Assembly: GCA_963971575.1 (NCBI GenBank)
Contig: OZ020624.1
Span: 11,742,625 to 11,806,624, forward strand
Origin: Liopterus haemorrhoidalis
Taxonomy: Eukaryota; Arthropoda; Insecta; Coleoptera; Dytiscidae
Direction: 5' to 3'
Length of the DNA stretch: 64,000 nt
Below are positions 1-9,456 of the stretch, piece by piece. A model generated the notes under the pieces. That model worked only from the letters and a program-made list of their open reading frames with translations, searched no databases and was not told the DNA's origin. The translations under genes were made by a program, and so were the position numbers. Each line of letters opens with the position of its first letter. The first letter of the stretch is position 1.

Positions 1-350
1 ATCCTGCTGAAGTAATGATGCATAGAAATGTGTAGGGCTTCGTAGGTATAATCAAGATATTCAAGACAATCCGGGGCCATTTGACAGATTGCACCAAATT
101 TTGCGCAGTTACTCTTTAGATTCTGCTGAAGTAATGATGCATAGAAATGTGTAGGGATTCGTAAGTATGTCAAGATATTCAAGACAATCCTGGGCCGTTT
201 GACAGATTGAACCAAATTTTGCACAGTTACTCTTTAGATTCTGTTGAAGTAATGATGCATAGAAATATGTAGTGTTTTGTAGCTATAATCAAGATATCCA
301 AGATAATCCTGGGCCTTTTGACCGATCTGCACCAAATTTTGCACTGTTAT
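1..350. repeat. Left tandem array (~119-bp unit, 3 copies) of a hAT element
   Basis: Three head-to-tail copies of a 118-119 bp unit start at about 4, 123 and 241 (each opens CTGCTGAAGTAATGATGCAT or a one-base variant). The same unit occurs in reverse complement at 3684-3925, so the two arrays form inverted ends around the hAT pseudogene between them. This fits a transposon with long, internally repeated subterminal regions. The array may continue left of the window; no terminal TIR or target duplication is visible here. Confidence 0.85.
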
Positions 351-1074
351 TTATTTTTGCTCTATAACCATGTAATTTATTGATCCGGATTCAGTATTCG
401 ACTATTCGCCTTCATCAGAACTAATTTCTCAAAAGAAAAATCTGAAAGCGCCTGTCTCCGGGGATGAGTAATTATGCCGGCAAAAGAAAATAATCTCTCT
501 ACTGACCCCCCCCCCGAAGTTAGAGGTGTGTTTTATTTCAATGATACTCTTGCGAGAAGCCGATATTTTTGCCATATTTCCATACTAGTTTGTGGATCAG
601 TCAAATAATTGAAAAATTGCTAGGCGATTCTGTTTGAAAATGTAGAATTTGTAGCAGTTTCTGCAGACGGGACAGGATTGGAAGGCAACAGGCTGAATTC
701 TCCACAGGCATCATCTATAGTTAAATAGAAAATATTTATATTTTGTTTTAAATCACGAACAAAATAATATAAATTATAATTTTAACTTACCAACGTCATC
801 AAAATCGTAAAATTCGTCCTGATTTGTTGTAGTATCGATTTTCATACTCTCACCTTCAGCTTCTGCCATCTCTTTCGCGACCCGTATCACCAAACGGTGA
901 ATATCTTCCGCAGAACGATTAGTTTGAGTCTTGGTTTGGGTTTTAAACCATCGCATTTTTATCGCTGGAGATAATACCGAAGCTATTATTACTTCATCTG
1001 CCTCCGGGTCATCTTGAAATATATTATGAATCTTTCCCGTAATTTTTCTTCCAATCCAATTGCCACAATCCTTA

Positions 1075-1700
1075 AATAATTGAGAATGCCTGTATGTAAC
1101 CTAACCCCATGCTTATTTCGTCAAATGTACCTGTCCTATGTCCGCCCACTCCTGGAGTTCGCTTTCGTAGTCTGGTCCCCGTACCTTCAACGCGACATCA
1201 TATTACTGGAAGGAGTCCAGAGACGCGCCACTCGTCTTCCAAGATGTCTTAGAGCTCTGTCATACGAAGAACGGCTTGAGAGGCTAAATCTGCCCTCTCT
1301 TGCAGCCCGCAGAGCTCGAGGTGACCTCATTCAGATGTACAGAGCGACAACTGGAAAGTTTTCTACGGACATGTCGACTCTGTACTCCATCAACGCCGAC
1401 CAACGACTTAGAGGCCACTCTCTGAAGCTCCGCCACGACAAGTACGGAAAGCAGCTGCGACAAAATTTTCTATCTAATCGTGTGTTCGACCAATGGAACG
1501 CCTTACCCGAGAGCGCAGTGTCAGCACCGTCCATCAACTCCTTTAAAGCTCGAATAGCCCCCATATTGAATTAGTAAAACTAGTTATTTTTATATTATTT
1601 TAAATATGTACTAATACATTTGTATTTTTGTTGTACTCTTGAGCATAACAAGCATTTAGCTTCTGCTCTTTACATTGTAATAATAATAATAATAATAATG
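1075..1700 (+). pseudogene. 5'-truncated non-LTR retrotransposon, C-terminal RT end plus 3' tail
   Basis: An open frame of about 165 codons (to the TAG at 1572-1574) matches the extreme C-terminus of CR1/Jockey-superfamily ORF2 proteins, downstream of the RT fingers/palm: YVRPLLEFAFVVWSPYL, then VQRRATRLP, then the FSNRVFDQWN-like end. The catalytic YADD/FADD region is absent. About 120 bp of 3' UTR follow and finish in (AAT)n at 1678-1698. The insert lies in the opposite orientation to the hAT gene it splits. Its codons are more GC-rich than the surrounding DNA. Target-site duplications are not clear. Confidence 0.8.
1678..1698 (+). repeat. (AAT)n 3' tail
   Basis: Seven AAT units end the non-LTR fragment. 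CR1/L2-type elements commonly terminate in such short microsatellites rather than poly(A). Confidence 0.75.
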
Positions 1701-2989
1701 TGCAATCTTCTTTAATTTCACAATCAATGTAGTTAACGATGGTTTAAGACAACCGAAGAGTAAATTTACTTCTCTTTAAAGAAAATCAAGTGTTGAGGCA
1801 ATTGGATTCATAACTTTACATTAATCTTCCAAATATTCTAGTTCACTGGAAGATAGTCTCGATATCATTAATTTGTCACACAAGTCACCTAGTTTTTCCT
1901 TGTGTAATAATATACGGGAAATCGCATCAAATAAAGAATTCCATGTAGTTATTACTGAAATAATCAAAGATGAACCCAGCGTTTCTACAATAATTTCTGA
2001 CGACTTTGGCCAATTGCTCTTTTTCCAAAGAGCGTTTCATTTGTCAAAAGCCTAAAAATATAATAAAAATAATATTTCTTTAATTTATAATGTGAAAACA
2101 TGAATAAATACTTGCATATGCCTGTCATAAAGATCGTCATTGTTTTTAACAATTTTAATAAAATCCGTGCTGGCCAACAAACTCAACGTGTGGCTGGCAC
2201 ACCGTTGATGCTTTGGCAGCAATATCTGAATATGTTCAAATTCTGGAACCTCTGTTTCATCTTCATCATGAGTGTCAGTAAACGAATTTATTATATTTTG
2301 TATGCCAAAGTCTCTGAAAGCTTTAACAAAATTTGAACCATTATCGGTTACAGTCATAATTATGTTTGAATGGTCTAAATGAAAATTATTGTTATTTTCT
2401 GCCAACATATCTGCTAGTCGGTTTCCAGAATGAACTCCTGGAAATCTTCTGCATGCCAGTGCCACAGATTTTCGCGCAAATTTATCTGTAAACCAGTGGT
2501 AAGTATAGCCTAAAAAGCTACGATGCTTGGTTGACCAAATAACTGCTGTTCTGCAGAAGTATTTTATCGATCCTATCTACTTTATGATGTTCGAAATCAT
2601 TTGTTGGTATCTTTCATTTAGTTTTTTCATAACTGTGGGTCGGCTCATGACTCTTAATTCAGTTCCTTTGAACAAATCAAGGAATGACCTTTTTCAACTA
2701 TTGATACAGGTGAAGCTGTATCAATTATAAAAGAAATCAATCGATTGTCAAACTGTTGGTCTCGTGTATTGGTGCTGCTACTACCGGCAATGGAATTTTT
2801 GCATTTAGTTTCTTTATATTTCATGTAAGCGGCTGGGTGTTTAATTCGGAGATGTTTCAAAAAATTTGAAGTGAACTCACTACTTCCTTTTAAAGAACAA
2901 CCTGTAAGGTTGTGCATTTTACGACTGTAGTAATTCTGTTAGTATGTACATCAGTAAACTATAAAGAAAAAAGAAATGAGCCCTATATT

Positions 2990-3400
2990 CTTAATAATCA
3001 CGGTGAGGGGGGGATTCACTTGCTGTACTGTGGGGGCAAAAATAAAGAAATCACATAAAGACGCAAGGCACTTGAAATCATTTGAAGATTGGGGTCAGAA
3101 ATTCAAAAAAAATTACTTGGGTATGGAGGACATTAGTTCTAAAAATCACTTGATGTACGGGAGACAGAAATACAAAAAAAAAAAAAATAATAAGTTTCGG
3201 AAGTTGGGAAAAAATTTTAACAAAAAACTGTTTAGGACGGTGGCAGAATTTCTTAAAAAAAAAGGTAGATTGGGGAACTTCGGAACATCACTTGGGATTT
3301 CGGGAGATCAGAAATTAAAAAAATCACCTGGGTGCGGAAAGCATAAGTTCTAAAAATAACTTGGTATATGGAAAAGAGAAATACAAAAAAAAAAAAAAAT
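2990..3400. repeat. Degenerate A-rich tandem repeat upstream of hAT-1
   Basis: Two related segments (3120-3180 and 3330-3392) share TTCTAAAAAT(C/A)ACTTG(A/G)T then a GAGA/GACAGAAATAC motif ending in an A run, about 211 bp apart. Similar half-copies occur near 3018-3115 and 3288-3320. A lysine-rich open frame across it (2976-3353) is a by-product of the A runs, not a gene. It lies between the transposase 5' end and the right inverted array, so it belongs to the 5' non-coding part of the element. Confidence 0.55.
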
Positions 3401-3683
3401 TGATGTGAAGTGTGAACTTTCACACATTTCAAGGTTTCGCAGGTATATAATAAGTGAAGGCGGCATGCTGAGTGTATAGGACAAATTTTGCTTTGTAGTT
3501 ATCATGACAAGATGAACGAAATTTTTAAAATAATTTATCGTTTGTTAATCTAAGAGCTTTAAAAACAAATTTTATGTTAAAATATTTTTTTATTAATTTT
3601 AATTCGAATACCTAATACCATTATTTAGGTTTCTAAATATGTGCAGTATTTTTTTTATATAGCAAGGTTCATTAAGTTTAATT

Positions 3684-3925
3684 AATCTAAGGAGTAACCG
3701 TGCAAAATTTGGTGCTGATCGGTCAAAGGGCCCAGGATTGTCTTGAATATCTTGACTATACCTACGAAAGCCTACACATTTCTATGCGTCCATATTTCAG
3801 CATAATCTAAAGAGTAACTGTGCAAAAATTGGTGCAGAACGGGTAAAGGGCCCAGGATTGTTTTGAATTACTTGATTATACCTACGAAACTCCAAATATT
3901 TCTGTACACTATTACTTCCGAAGTG
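3684..3925. repeat. Right inverted array of the ~119-bp hAT repeat (2 copies)
   Basis: Two copies start at about 3684 and 3804 (120-bp period) and read as the reverse complement of the left array. Shared blocks include GGGCCCAGGATTGT, TGAAT(A/T)(T/A)CTTGA and TACCTACGAA. A weak third start is visible near 3953 before the sequence turns into simple repeat. Confidence 0.8.
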
Positions 3926-3939
3926 CCCTAGATAAGTAA

Positions 3940-4260
3940 AGTATTTGTAAATAATCAAGGAGTAATCATGATTTAATCCACGAATACTGTTCGATTCTTT
4001 TCAAGTAATCTGAAAGTAATCTAAAGTAATCAAGAAGTAATCTAAAAATAATTCAAATTACTTTCGATTACTTTTGAGTTATCTTAAAGTAGTCAAGTAA
4101 TCTAATCATATAATCAATTACTTTTTGATTATTTGTAATGGTAATCAAGAATATTTGTACAAAACTGAATTTTTTTTTTTCCTCAAAGTTTTGATTACGA
4201 TTACTTGAGTAATCGTAATGAACTAGTATTTGATTACAATAATAATCATTACTTTACAGC
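3940..4260. repeat. Degenerate AAGTAATC simple repeat
   Basis: The stretch is built from irregular copies of (A)AGTAATC and its complement GATTACTT, many times in 300 bp. It contains no gene. It may have expanded from the GAGTAAC/AAGTAATC motif at the edge of the neighbouring hAT array. Confidence 0.6.
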
Positions 4261-4265
4261 TCTGA

Positions 4266-4756
4266 GTAAAACTTCTTCATTCCTACTTGACTGGACGTTC
4301 CTTTAGAGTTAAAATCAACAATTCCTTCTCCACTCCGCGGCCCATACCCGTGGGCATCCCCCAAGGCAGTGTCCTAGGTCAGAAATTATTCACCCTAATC
4401 ATCAAGGACATTCCCACCTACCCCAAGACTAAGATTGCCCTATTTGCCGATGACATGGTAATTTATGCCCACTCATTGAGCGTAATAGTGGCTTACAAAC
4501 AAATTCAGTATCATGTTTTTAACTTACAAACATACTGGGACTTATTGAAAATTAAAATCAACGCACAGGAGACTGAATCCATCACCTTTACACGCAAAAT
4601 CACAAACACAAAAGTAATTACATCGCTAAACATATACAACCACAAAACACTTCCTGCAACCACCAACACAGTCAAGTACCTTGGAGGGCATCTTGACAAA
4701 ACACTGACATTTAGACAACATATCACACACTATTACGGATACAAGCCTCGCAGATA
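4266..4756 (+). pseudogene. Jockey-type non-LTR reverse transcriptase fragment
   Basis: About 160 codons cover the RT palm: SYLTGRSFRVKIN, then PVGIPQGSVLG, then the catalytic IALFADDMVIY, then NTVKYLGGHLDK. The G-I-P-Q-G-S-V-L-G and F-A-D-D boxes are those of Jockey-superfamily LINE RTs. The endonuclease, the RT N-terminus and the 3' end are missing on either side. The frame inside the fragment is open, but it is a relic. It does not belong to the I-like or CR1-like families found elsewhere in the window. Confidence 0.8.
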
Positions 4757-5044
4757 AGCGTCACAACACACGTCACGTATGACATAAAAGTAACTTTTTA
4801 TACACCACCGGATTCCGTGAGTCATCAGCAATCTTGTGATAACCGTGAATCAACGATATTCGCAATACATTTAGAAATATTAATGAACTTAGAACATTTT
4901 TCATTCCAACCAATCACAAGGGCTCTCTAGGGCCATAAACCACATTCCGTCACCGAAAATCATATAAAAAAAAGGTCGTTTTTTATAATCAACACAAAAA
5001 TAATTCTACAACCAAAGTAAAAACATCTAACTTCGAAACAACGC
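4757..5044. other. No gene recognised
   Basis: AT-rich sequence with no supported coding frame, RNA gene or long repeat. Confidence 0.4.
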
Positions 5045-5235
5045 TCTAACCTCGCTTTCTATTTGAATTTAGAGATCTTCAAATTAACTAGCTTTCTGTT
5101 GAGTGGTTTGCAACCGTCGCATCGCCGCGAAACCACTCGCTTTTTGTTGAGTGTCGTCAGTTCGTAAATTCATAGTTAAAATCACTCGCTTTCTGTTGAG
5201 TATATTCTCACTTCACCAAACACGCTCTCTGTTAA
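5045..5235. repeat. Irregular array of a CTCGCTTTCTGTTGAGTG motif
   Basis: Five variants of an ~18-bp motif occur at about 5050, 5090, 5138, 5185 and 5223, spaced 37-50 bp, with unrelated spacers. The best copies read CTCGCTTT(C/T)TGTTGAGT(G/A). No protein is encoded. The array directly precedes a GC-rich block and might be a 5' leader or LTR part of an unrecognised element. Confidence 0.55.
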
Positions 5236-5640
5236 GTGCGGACGTTCAACCGACGATCTTGCTTCGCCGCCGCCAAGTCACGCCACAGCCCGACGCTGGC
5301 GCGCAGACGAGGGAAGCTAGCTCACAAAAGATATATAGAACGAGCAACCAACGCACGCCGCCTCCGACCAGCGGAGACATCCAAACCGTATGCCGCCGTC
5401 TCCCGGTCAGTACAACTATATTTGTATCGCAGAAACGACCCCAGGGCACGTCTCTTCGCGCCGCCGCCGACGTCAAAGCCGCAACCGCCAACACCAGAGC
5501 CGCTGACGGTACTGCAGGAGGTACGCCGCCCCCGTCTTTAAAAACCACACGAGGGCTACGAAGAACAAGCGCGCCGCACACAAACCAAAAACAACCGCCA
5601 CTATCAGCCAGCCGCCACAAAGAACTTCTTCTGCCATATT
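5236..5640. other. GC-rich block of unknown nature
   Basis: GC-rich, CpG-rich sequence inside AT-rich surroundings. Open frames exist on both strands (5236-5541 and 5151-5642 plus, 5246-5620 minus), but all are low-complexity R/P/A-rich and match no family I know. Open frames on both strands are expected from high GC alone, so I do not call a gene. Confidence 0.4.
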
Positions 5641-5699
5641 AAATATAAAAGTAACTAATTTGTTTAAGCAGGGATAGAGGTTATTATTAGTAATAGGAA

Positions 5700-6160
5700 C
5701 TCTACATGTAAATATTTGATGTTTGTATTTGTGGCGCCCGCTCCCGGCCTAAGTAAAGTAGGATGGCCAGACAGTCACACAAATGGTCTTCGCGGCGGCG
5801 ACTACGGAGGACCACCAGCAGAAGGCTAGAATATAGTATTGAAAAACGAGATGTGACACGGAGACGCACCGAGTTGAGCACCTGGGGAAGACACGGACGA
5901 CCTAGAGGAAAGGGAAGGGAATATAAACTTTTCTGCTCCTAGGGCTGCGCTAGGAGACTAACACAAGGGAACTGGTAGCCCTAACTGGGGTGTAGACGGG
6001 TAAAATCCTAGGCCCACAAGTAATGGCTATGGAGGAACCAAACCTAGAAAATCCCACGATGTCTCTGAAAACCATAGCCAAGCGACAAACAATACGGAAA
6101 ACGTTGCTCAATACGATGGGTGATCACATAAATAAAATACAGTATCACAAAAATAATATT
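5700..6160. other. Possible LTR-element leader with PBS-like site and hairpin
   Basis: TGGCGCCCGCTCCCGGCC at 5732 starts like the primer-binding site TGGCGCC of many Gypsy/BEL elements. A perfect 7-bp hairpin (CTCCTAG / CTAGGAG, 7-nt loop) lies at 5936-5956. The sequence to 6160 is GC-rich without a long ORF. No paired LTR was found in the window, so the assignment stays tentative. Confidence 0.25.
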
Positions 6161-6904
6161 ATATAAAAATTGATAATATAACAAAAACAAATGTTAAATA
6201 CAAAAAATACTGATACTAAATTTAAATTCAAATCAAACAGCACACGTGATCAAGAGACCACCGTGTGCGTACCAAAATTAACAAATTACAGCGCTGATGC
6301 GATAACTTACAGAATAGAATTATATGTTACAATAAATATTAAAAAACAATGAAATTGAGTTGATGTAAAATTGGAATGGACTTACAATAAATGCTTTGCT
6401 CATAAATATATAGAATATTTATTTCCAACTTTATATCTGTGGCACTGGTGTCCCAAAAAACAGGTTCTTGGGTCCTTGGATGGTTTCTTGGCAGGTGTAG
6501 ATGTACAAAAAATTAAATGATGCCACCAAGAGGGTGTAAGATCACTTAAACCGCGATAGAGACGCATGATTTAACTTTGAAACTTGTAATAATAATTCGG
6601 CAAGCGAAGTATTCACTAAGCAGGTCAGTATATGAATGGATTAGGTTAAAATTTAATGTTGAATCCGGTAGGTAGCGGCACTCACATTTTTTGAAAACAC
6701 AAAAAGTTTTTGATTTAAATTAAATAAATAAAATTGAATTCAATAATTATAGCGGCCTTACGGGCACGACAGTATTATAATGGACAATAAAATGATTTTA
6801 TATATGTATGTATGTTTATGTCAACTTTTTAAATTAGAATTTCCCGTTACCCGGGACTAAAAAAATCCGAGTAATGTTACCCTCTACATAACAATCTTAA
6901 AATT
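6161..6904. other. No gene recognised
   Basis: AT-rich DNA with short A/T runs and a small TATG repeat near 6803-6820. No coding frame, RNA gene or terminal repeat could be supported. Confidence 0.4.
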
Positions 6905-6972
6905 GCGCTGCACTGAATTGTCGCCGCGCTGAATTGTCGCAGCGCTGATTTTTCGCCGCGCTGAATTGTCGC
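6905..6972. repeat. 16-bp tandem repeat CGCGCTGAATTGTCGC (~4 copies)
   Basis: Four near-identical 16-bp units run head to tail; one carries GATTTTT in place of GAATTGT. The array abuts a segment shared with the 5' region of I-like copy C1. Confidence 0.75.
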
Positions 6973-7135
6973 CGCATTTGCCGAATCTGAAGCCAAAGAA
7001 TGCGTGTGGAATCATAATGTCCGCAGGCAGCAGCCTCCCTCAACCGACCAGGATCCTCAGGTACACGGGATTATCAGGCCCGAAAGCTCTAAAAATGTTC
7101 TGGTGTTATAACCATTATGAACCTCCCCTGCGGAA
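6973..7135 (-). mobile_element. 5' UTR fragment of the I-like non-LTR family
   Basis: This segment closely matches two separated parts of the 5' UTR of copy C1: 6973-7056 matches about 38594-38673 (CCGACCAGGATCCTC shared) and 7057-7135 matches the repeat at 38893-38975 (ATCAGGCCCGAAAGCTC shared). The orientation equals that of C1, so it is a minus-strand remnant. The 80-codon frame reading across it (6966-7208) is not a gene. Confidence 0.65.
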
Positions 7136-7985
7136 GAAACAAAAAAATGATACTATCATAAAGAAAGAAGGATACCAGGCAGTTTTTGAGAGATATGGAA
7201 CTGTGTAGTTAATCGGAGACATTGGGAACCATCTAATTGGAAAGAAGAGGCAAAACAGTGTGTAGAGTCAGCAATCCCCATTTCTATCAACATGTAGGCG
7301 GATAATTTTCCGGAAAACCAAGACCGCAAATGTGTTAGTCAGGAGCAAAGCTGAAGAGATAAACCCTCTAGATATGACTATTGGTGTGCCACTTAAGGTT
7401 GAAACACTTCGTGGTATAGATTAGTTGCTCGCCAAACATTTTTGGAAAAACTAGAGGGATCTGGCCTCTCTCGAATGGTACCAAAATCTACTAGGCGGAC
7501 CAATGTGAATGTGAAATGCAGAAGGATTTTGGTCGTGATCTGTTATTATTTTTGTATCAGTAAAAATAAAGTTTAAAATGTATTTATACAATATTTAATA
7601 ATATTTAATTTTTTGGATACCAAACTTCGGACCAGATTTTGAAAGCTTAGTAAACAATAAACAAATGGTTTAACTAAGGGTTGAATTAAACTTTCAGAAA
7701 CTGACCCCTATTGAATATTTGAATTGAATTAGAATATTAAATTCTTGTGGGAGTACTTTTGTACCGAACACGAGCACCAGCAAGTATATTTAGATTAAAA
7801 TCGGACACATGTCGTGACACATGTGATTAAAGTCGGACAATTTGGTTTCAAAACCACATCTGTTTTTTAAGCTAACTTCAAACATCTATTCAATGAAATT
7901 GATATTAGTTACTTCACAATACCATTCCTGCAGTATCAAGCTAAATAAAGGATTAATACTGGAGTTAATCAGAATGAAGTTCTGG
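7136..7985. other. Unassigned sequence
   Basis: Short broken frames occur around 7340-7540, including one resembling PLKVETLRGID followed by stops, which hints at a decayed ORF that I cannot assign. The remainder is AT-rich. No intact gene is present. Confidence 0.35.
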
Positions 7986-7989
7986 TCAG

Positions 7990-8835
7990 ATTATGAAAGG
8001 GGAACATGCCTCGAATTTAAAGACACATGTTGAAAGAAGCCATCGTGAAGAATTTTTAAAACTAAAACAAAAAAAAAAAAAGAAGAAGCTTCAAATCAAG
8101 ATGAAATTGATGAAAAAAAAAGGTCTTCCGAATCAACAAGTCAACAAACTATCACATATATGTTTGCAGATAAAACAAACAAATCTAGGCAAGAATTAAT
8201 AATAAAGGGATGTGTAGAACTGGTAACAGTGAATGGTCGACCATTTTCTTTATTAGAAGGGAAGGGTTTTAAAACAATTATTAATATCATGAATGAATTG
8301 TTGAAGACCTAGGAAAACATGGCTTGAGGGTATCAAGGAAGCAGCTAAATATAAAGGAATAGATACGCAAAATATGAAGAAATTAACGTATAATAGAACA
8401 GAATTGAGACAATTATGTAAGACACCGGTCGACCAAGAAATTTAGTTTAAGTATATTAAATGTACACCTTCGGGTATAAGAATTTTAGATTATAGATGTA
8501 TGTATGAATTGTTGCCAAAATATTCCAAAGTTATAATTAATGCGACCAAAATTAAAGATCAAGTGAATATATATGCTGAAAATTTACGAAATTTGATAAA
8601 AGAAGAAATTAAAAATAACATGCTTTGTTTGAAAATGGATTCTGCTACTAGGCTTGATCGCTCCCTATTAGGGATTGATATTCAATTTTTGGAAAGTGGT
8701 AAAATTGTGCTATGTACATTAGGCATTAAAGAATTAATAGAACGACATTCTTCTGAGTGTCTAAAAGAAATTACCTTACAAACTTTAAAGAGTATGACAT
8801 TGATTATAAGCAAATGTATACCATCACTACCGATA
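7990..8835 (+). pseudogene. hAT transposase relic (hAT-2), N-terminal half
   Basis: The relic starts with a BED finger remnant (GEHASNLKTHVERSHREEF, about 7996-8055), passes through a lysine-rich A-run, then the IKGCVELVTVNGRPFSLLE segment (about 8203-8260). After several stops it resumes at 8500-8836 with KMDSATRLDRSLLGIDIQF, the start of the RNase H-like core of ZBED/Charlie-type hAT transposases. The later catalytic and dimerisation parts are missing. Frames shift repeatedly. It is unrelated in detail to hAT-1. Confidence 0.75.
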
Positions 8836-8864
8836 TAGGTGCAAATATGATTAGGACAGTGGAT

Positions 8865-9412
8865 TTATCTTGAGCAAGTTATCGGAAGAATATTCAAAAA
8901 AAATTGATAATATATTTGATTCATTCGAACATTATTGTAATCCAAGAAAAAATACTATATTTAACAGATTTAAATTTTTTAAATTAATACTAAAGGAAGA
9001 TGGTTCATTTGACCAATTTCACACAGAGCTTAAAAGATTAGCTAAGTTATGTGATTTCGATGGCCAAGAAGAGAGCTTAATAAGAGATAAAATTATTCTG
9101 GGAACACAGGACAAGACGATACAGGAAAGATTACTTAGAAAGACCGATGTATCATTAGAAAGAGCAATTACGTACTGCCAAGCAGCAGAAATGAGTCTTA
9201 AGAACAAATCTTTTTGTAAGTTATGATAAGTTAGAACCTAAATTAGTATATGGTGCAGCGCGAGTTTTATTAAAAGAAAATCAAAAGAAAATTACATATT
9301 ATCATGATCTACATGCCAAACCTCTGGAACCTTTGTCAACTGGTGACAATGGGACCATAAAGAACACATTGACAGGTACATGGCAACCTGGAAAGGTTAG
9401 CAACTTGAAACA
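8865..9412 (+). pseudogene. Internally deleted Ty3/Gypsy (Mag-like) retrotransposon relic
   Basis: An open frame at 8870-9226 encodes the middle of a retrotransposon Gag (FNRFKFF, FDQFHTELKRLAKLC, EESLIRDKIILG, QERLLRKTDVSLERAI), typical of Mag-lineage Gypsy. From about 9230 to 9415 the sequence resembles the far C-terminal tail of Pol after the integrase core (YYHDLHAKPLEPLSTGD ... TWQPGKV). Protease, RT, RNase H and most of integrase have been deleted between the two parts. The tail of I-like copy A (GTTAGTTA) interrupts it at about 9413. Confidence 0.7.
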
Positions 9413-9456
9413 AAGTTAGTTAAAATTGTTTGGCGCACAGCAACATAGGCTATTTT

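Larger units (their letters stand above)
377..2960 (-). pseudogene. hAT superfamily transposase, decayed and interrupted (hAT-1)
   Basis: This is a minus-strand hAT transposase relic. Near 2917-2830 it encodes a BED-like DNA-binding segment (HLRIKHPAAY). At 2640-2490 and 2465-2085 lies the RNase H-like core, including TVTDNGSNFVKAF and the QRCASHTLSLL block. At 2054-1780 follow the alpha-helical insertion and TWNSLFDA segments. Positions 530-377 give the C-terminal dimerisation block (SVERLFSFAGI...RRQALSD) ending in TAA at 379-377. A likely intron (GTATTT...TTTTAG) covers about 2111-2055 and another acceptor lies near 2963. The reading frame contains several stops (for example near 2575, 2040 and 1830) and at least one frameshift near 2690. 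A non-LTR fragment is inserted at about 1075-1700. The ~119-bp arrays on both sides are probably its subterminal repeats. It cannot encode an active transposase. Confidence 0.85.

Noticed and set aside
2976..3353. 125-codon lysine-rich open frame
   Set aside because: Produced by A-rich tandem repeats upstream of hAT-1; no domain, and the repeats rather than codons are conserved.
5151..5642. Overlapping open frames on both strands in GC-rich DNA
   Set aside because: Low-complexity R/P/A-rich products; high GC alone gives long frames, and no family is recognisable.
9426..9446. Start of the 9426-9866 frame as a protein N-terminus
   Set aside because: These codons come from the 3' end block of I-like copy A (TGGCGCACAGCAACA); the CR1-like sequence starts at about 9457.
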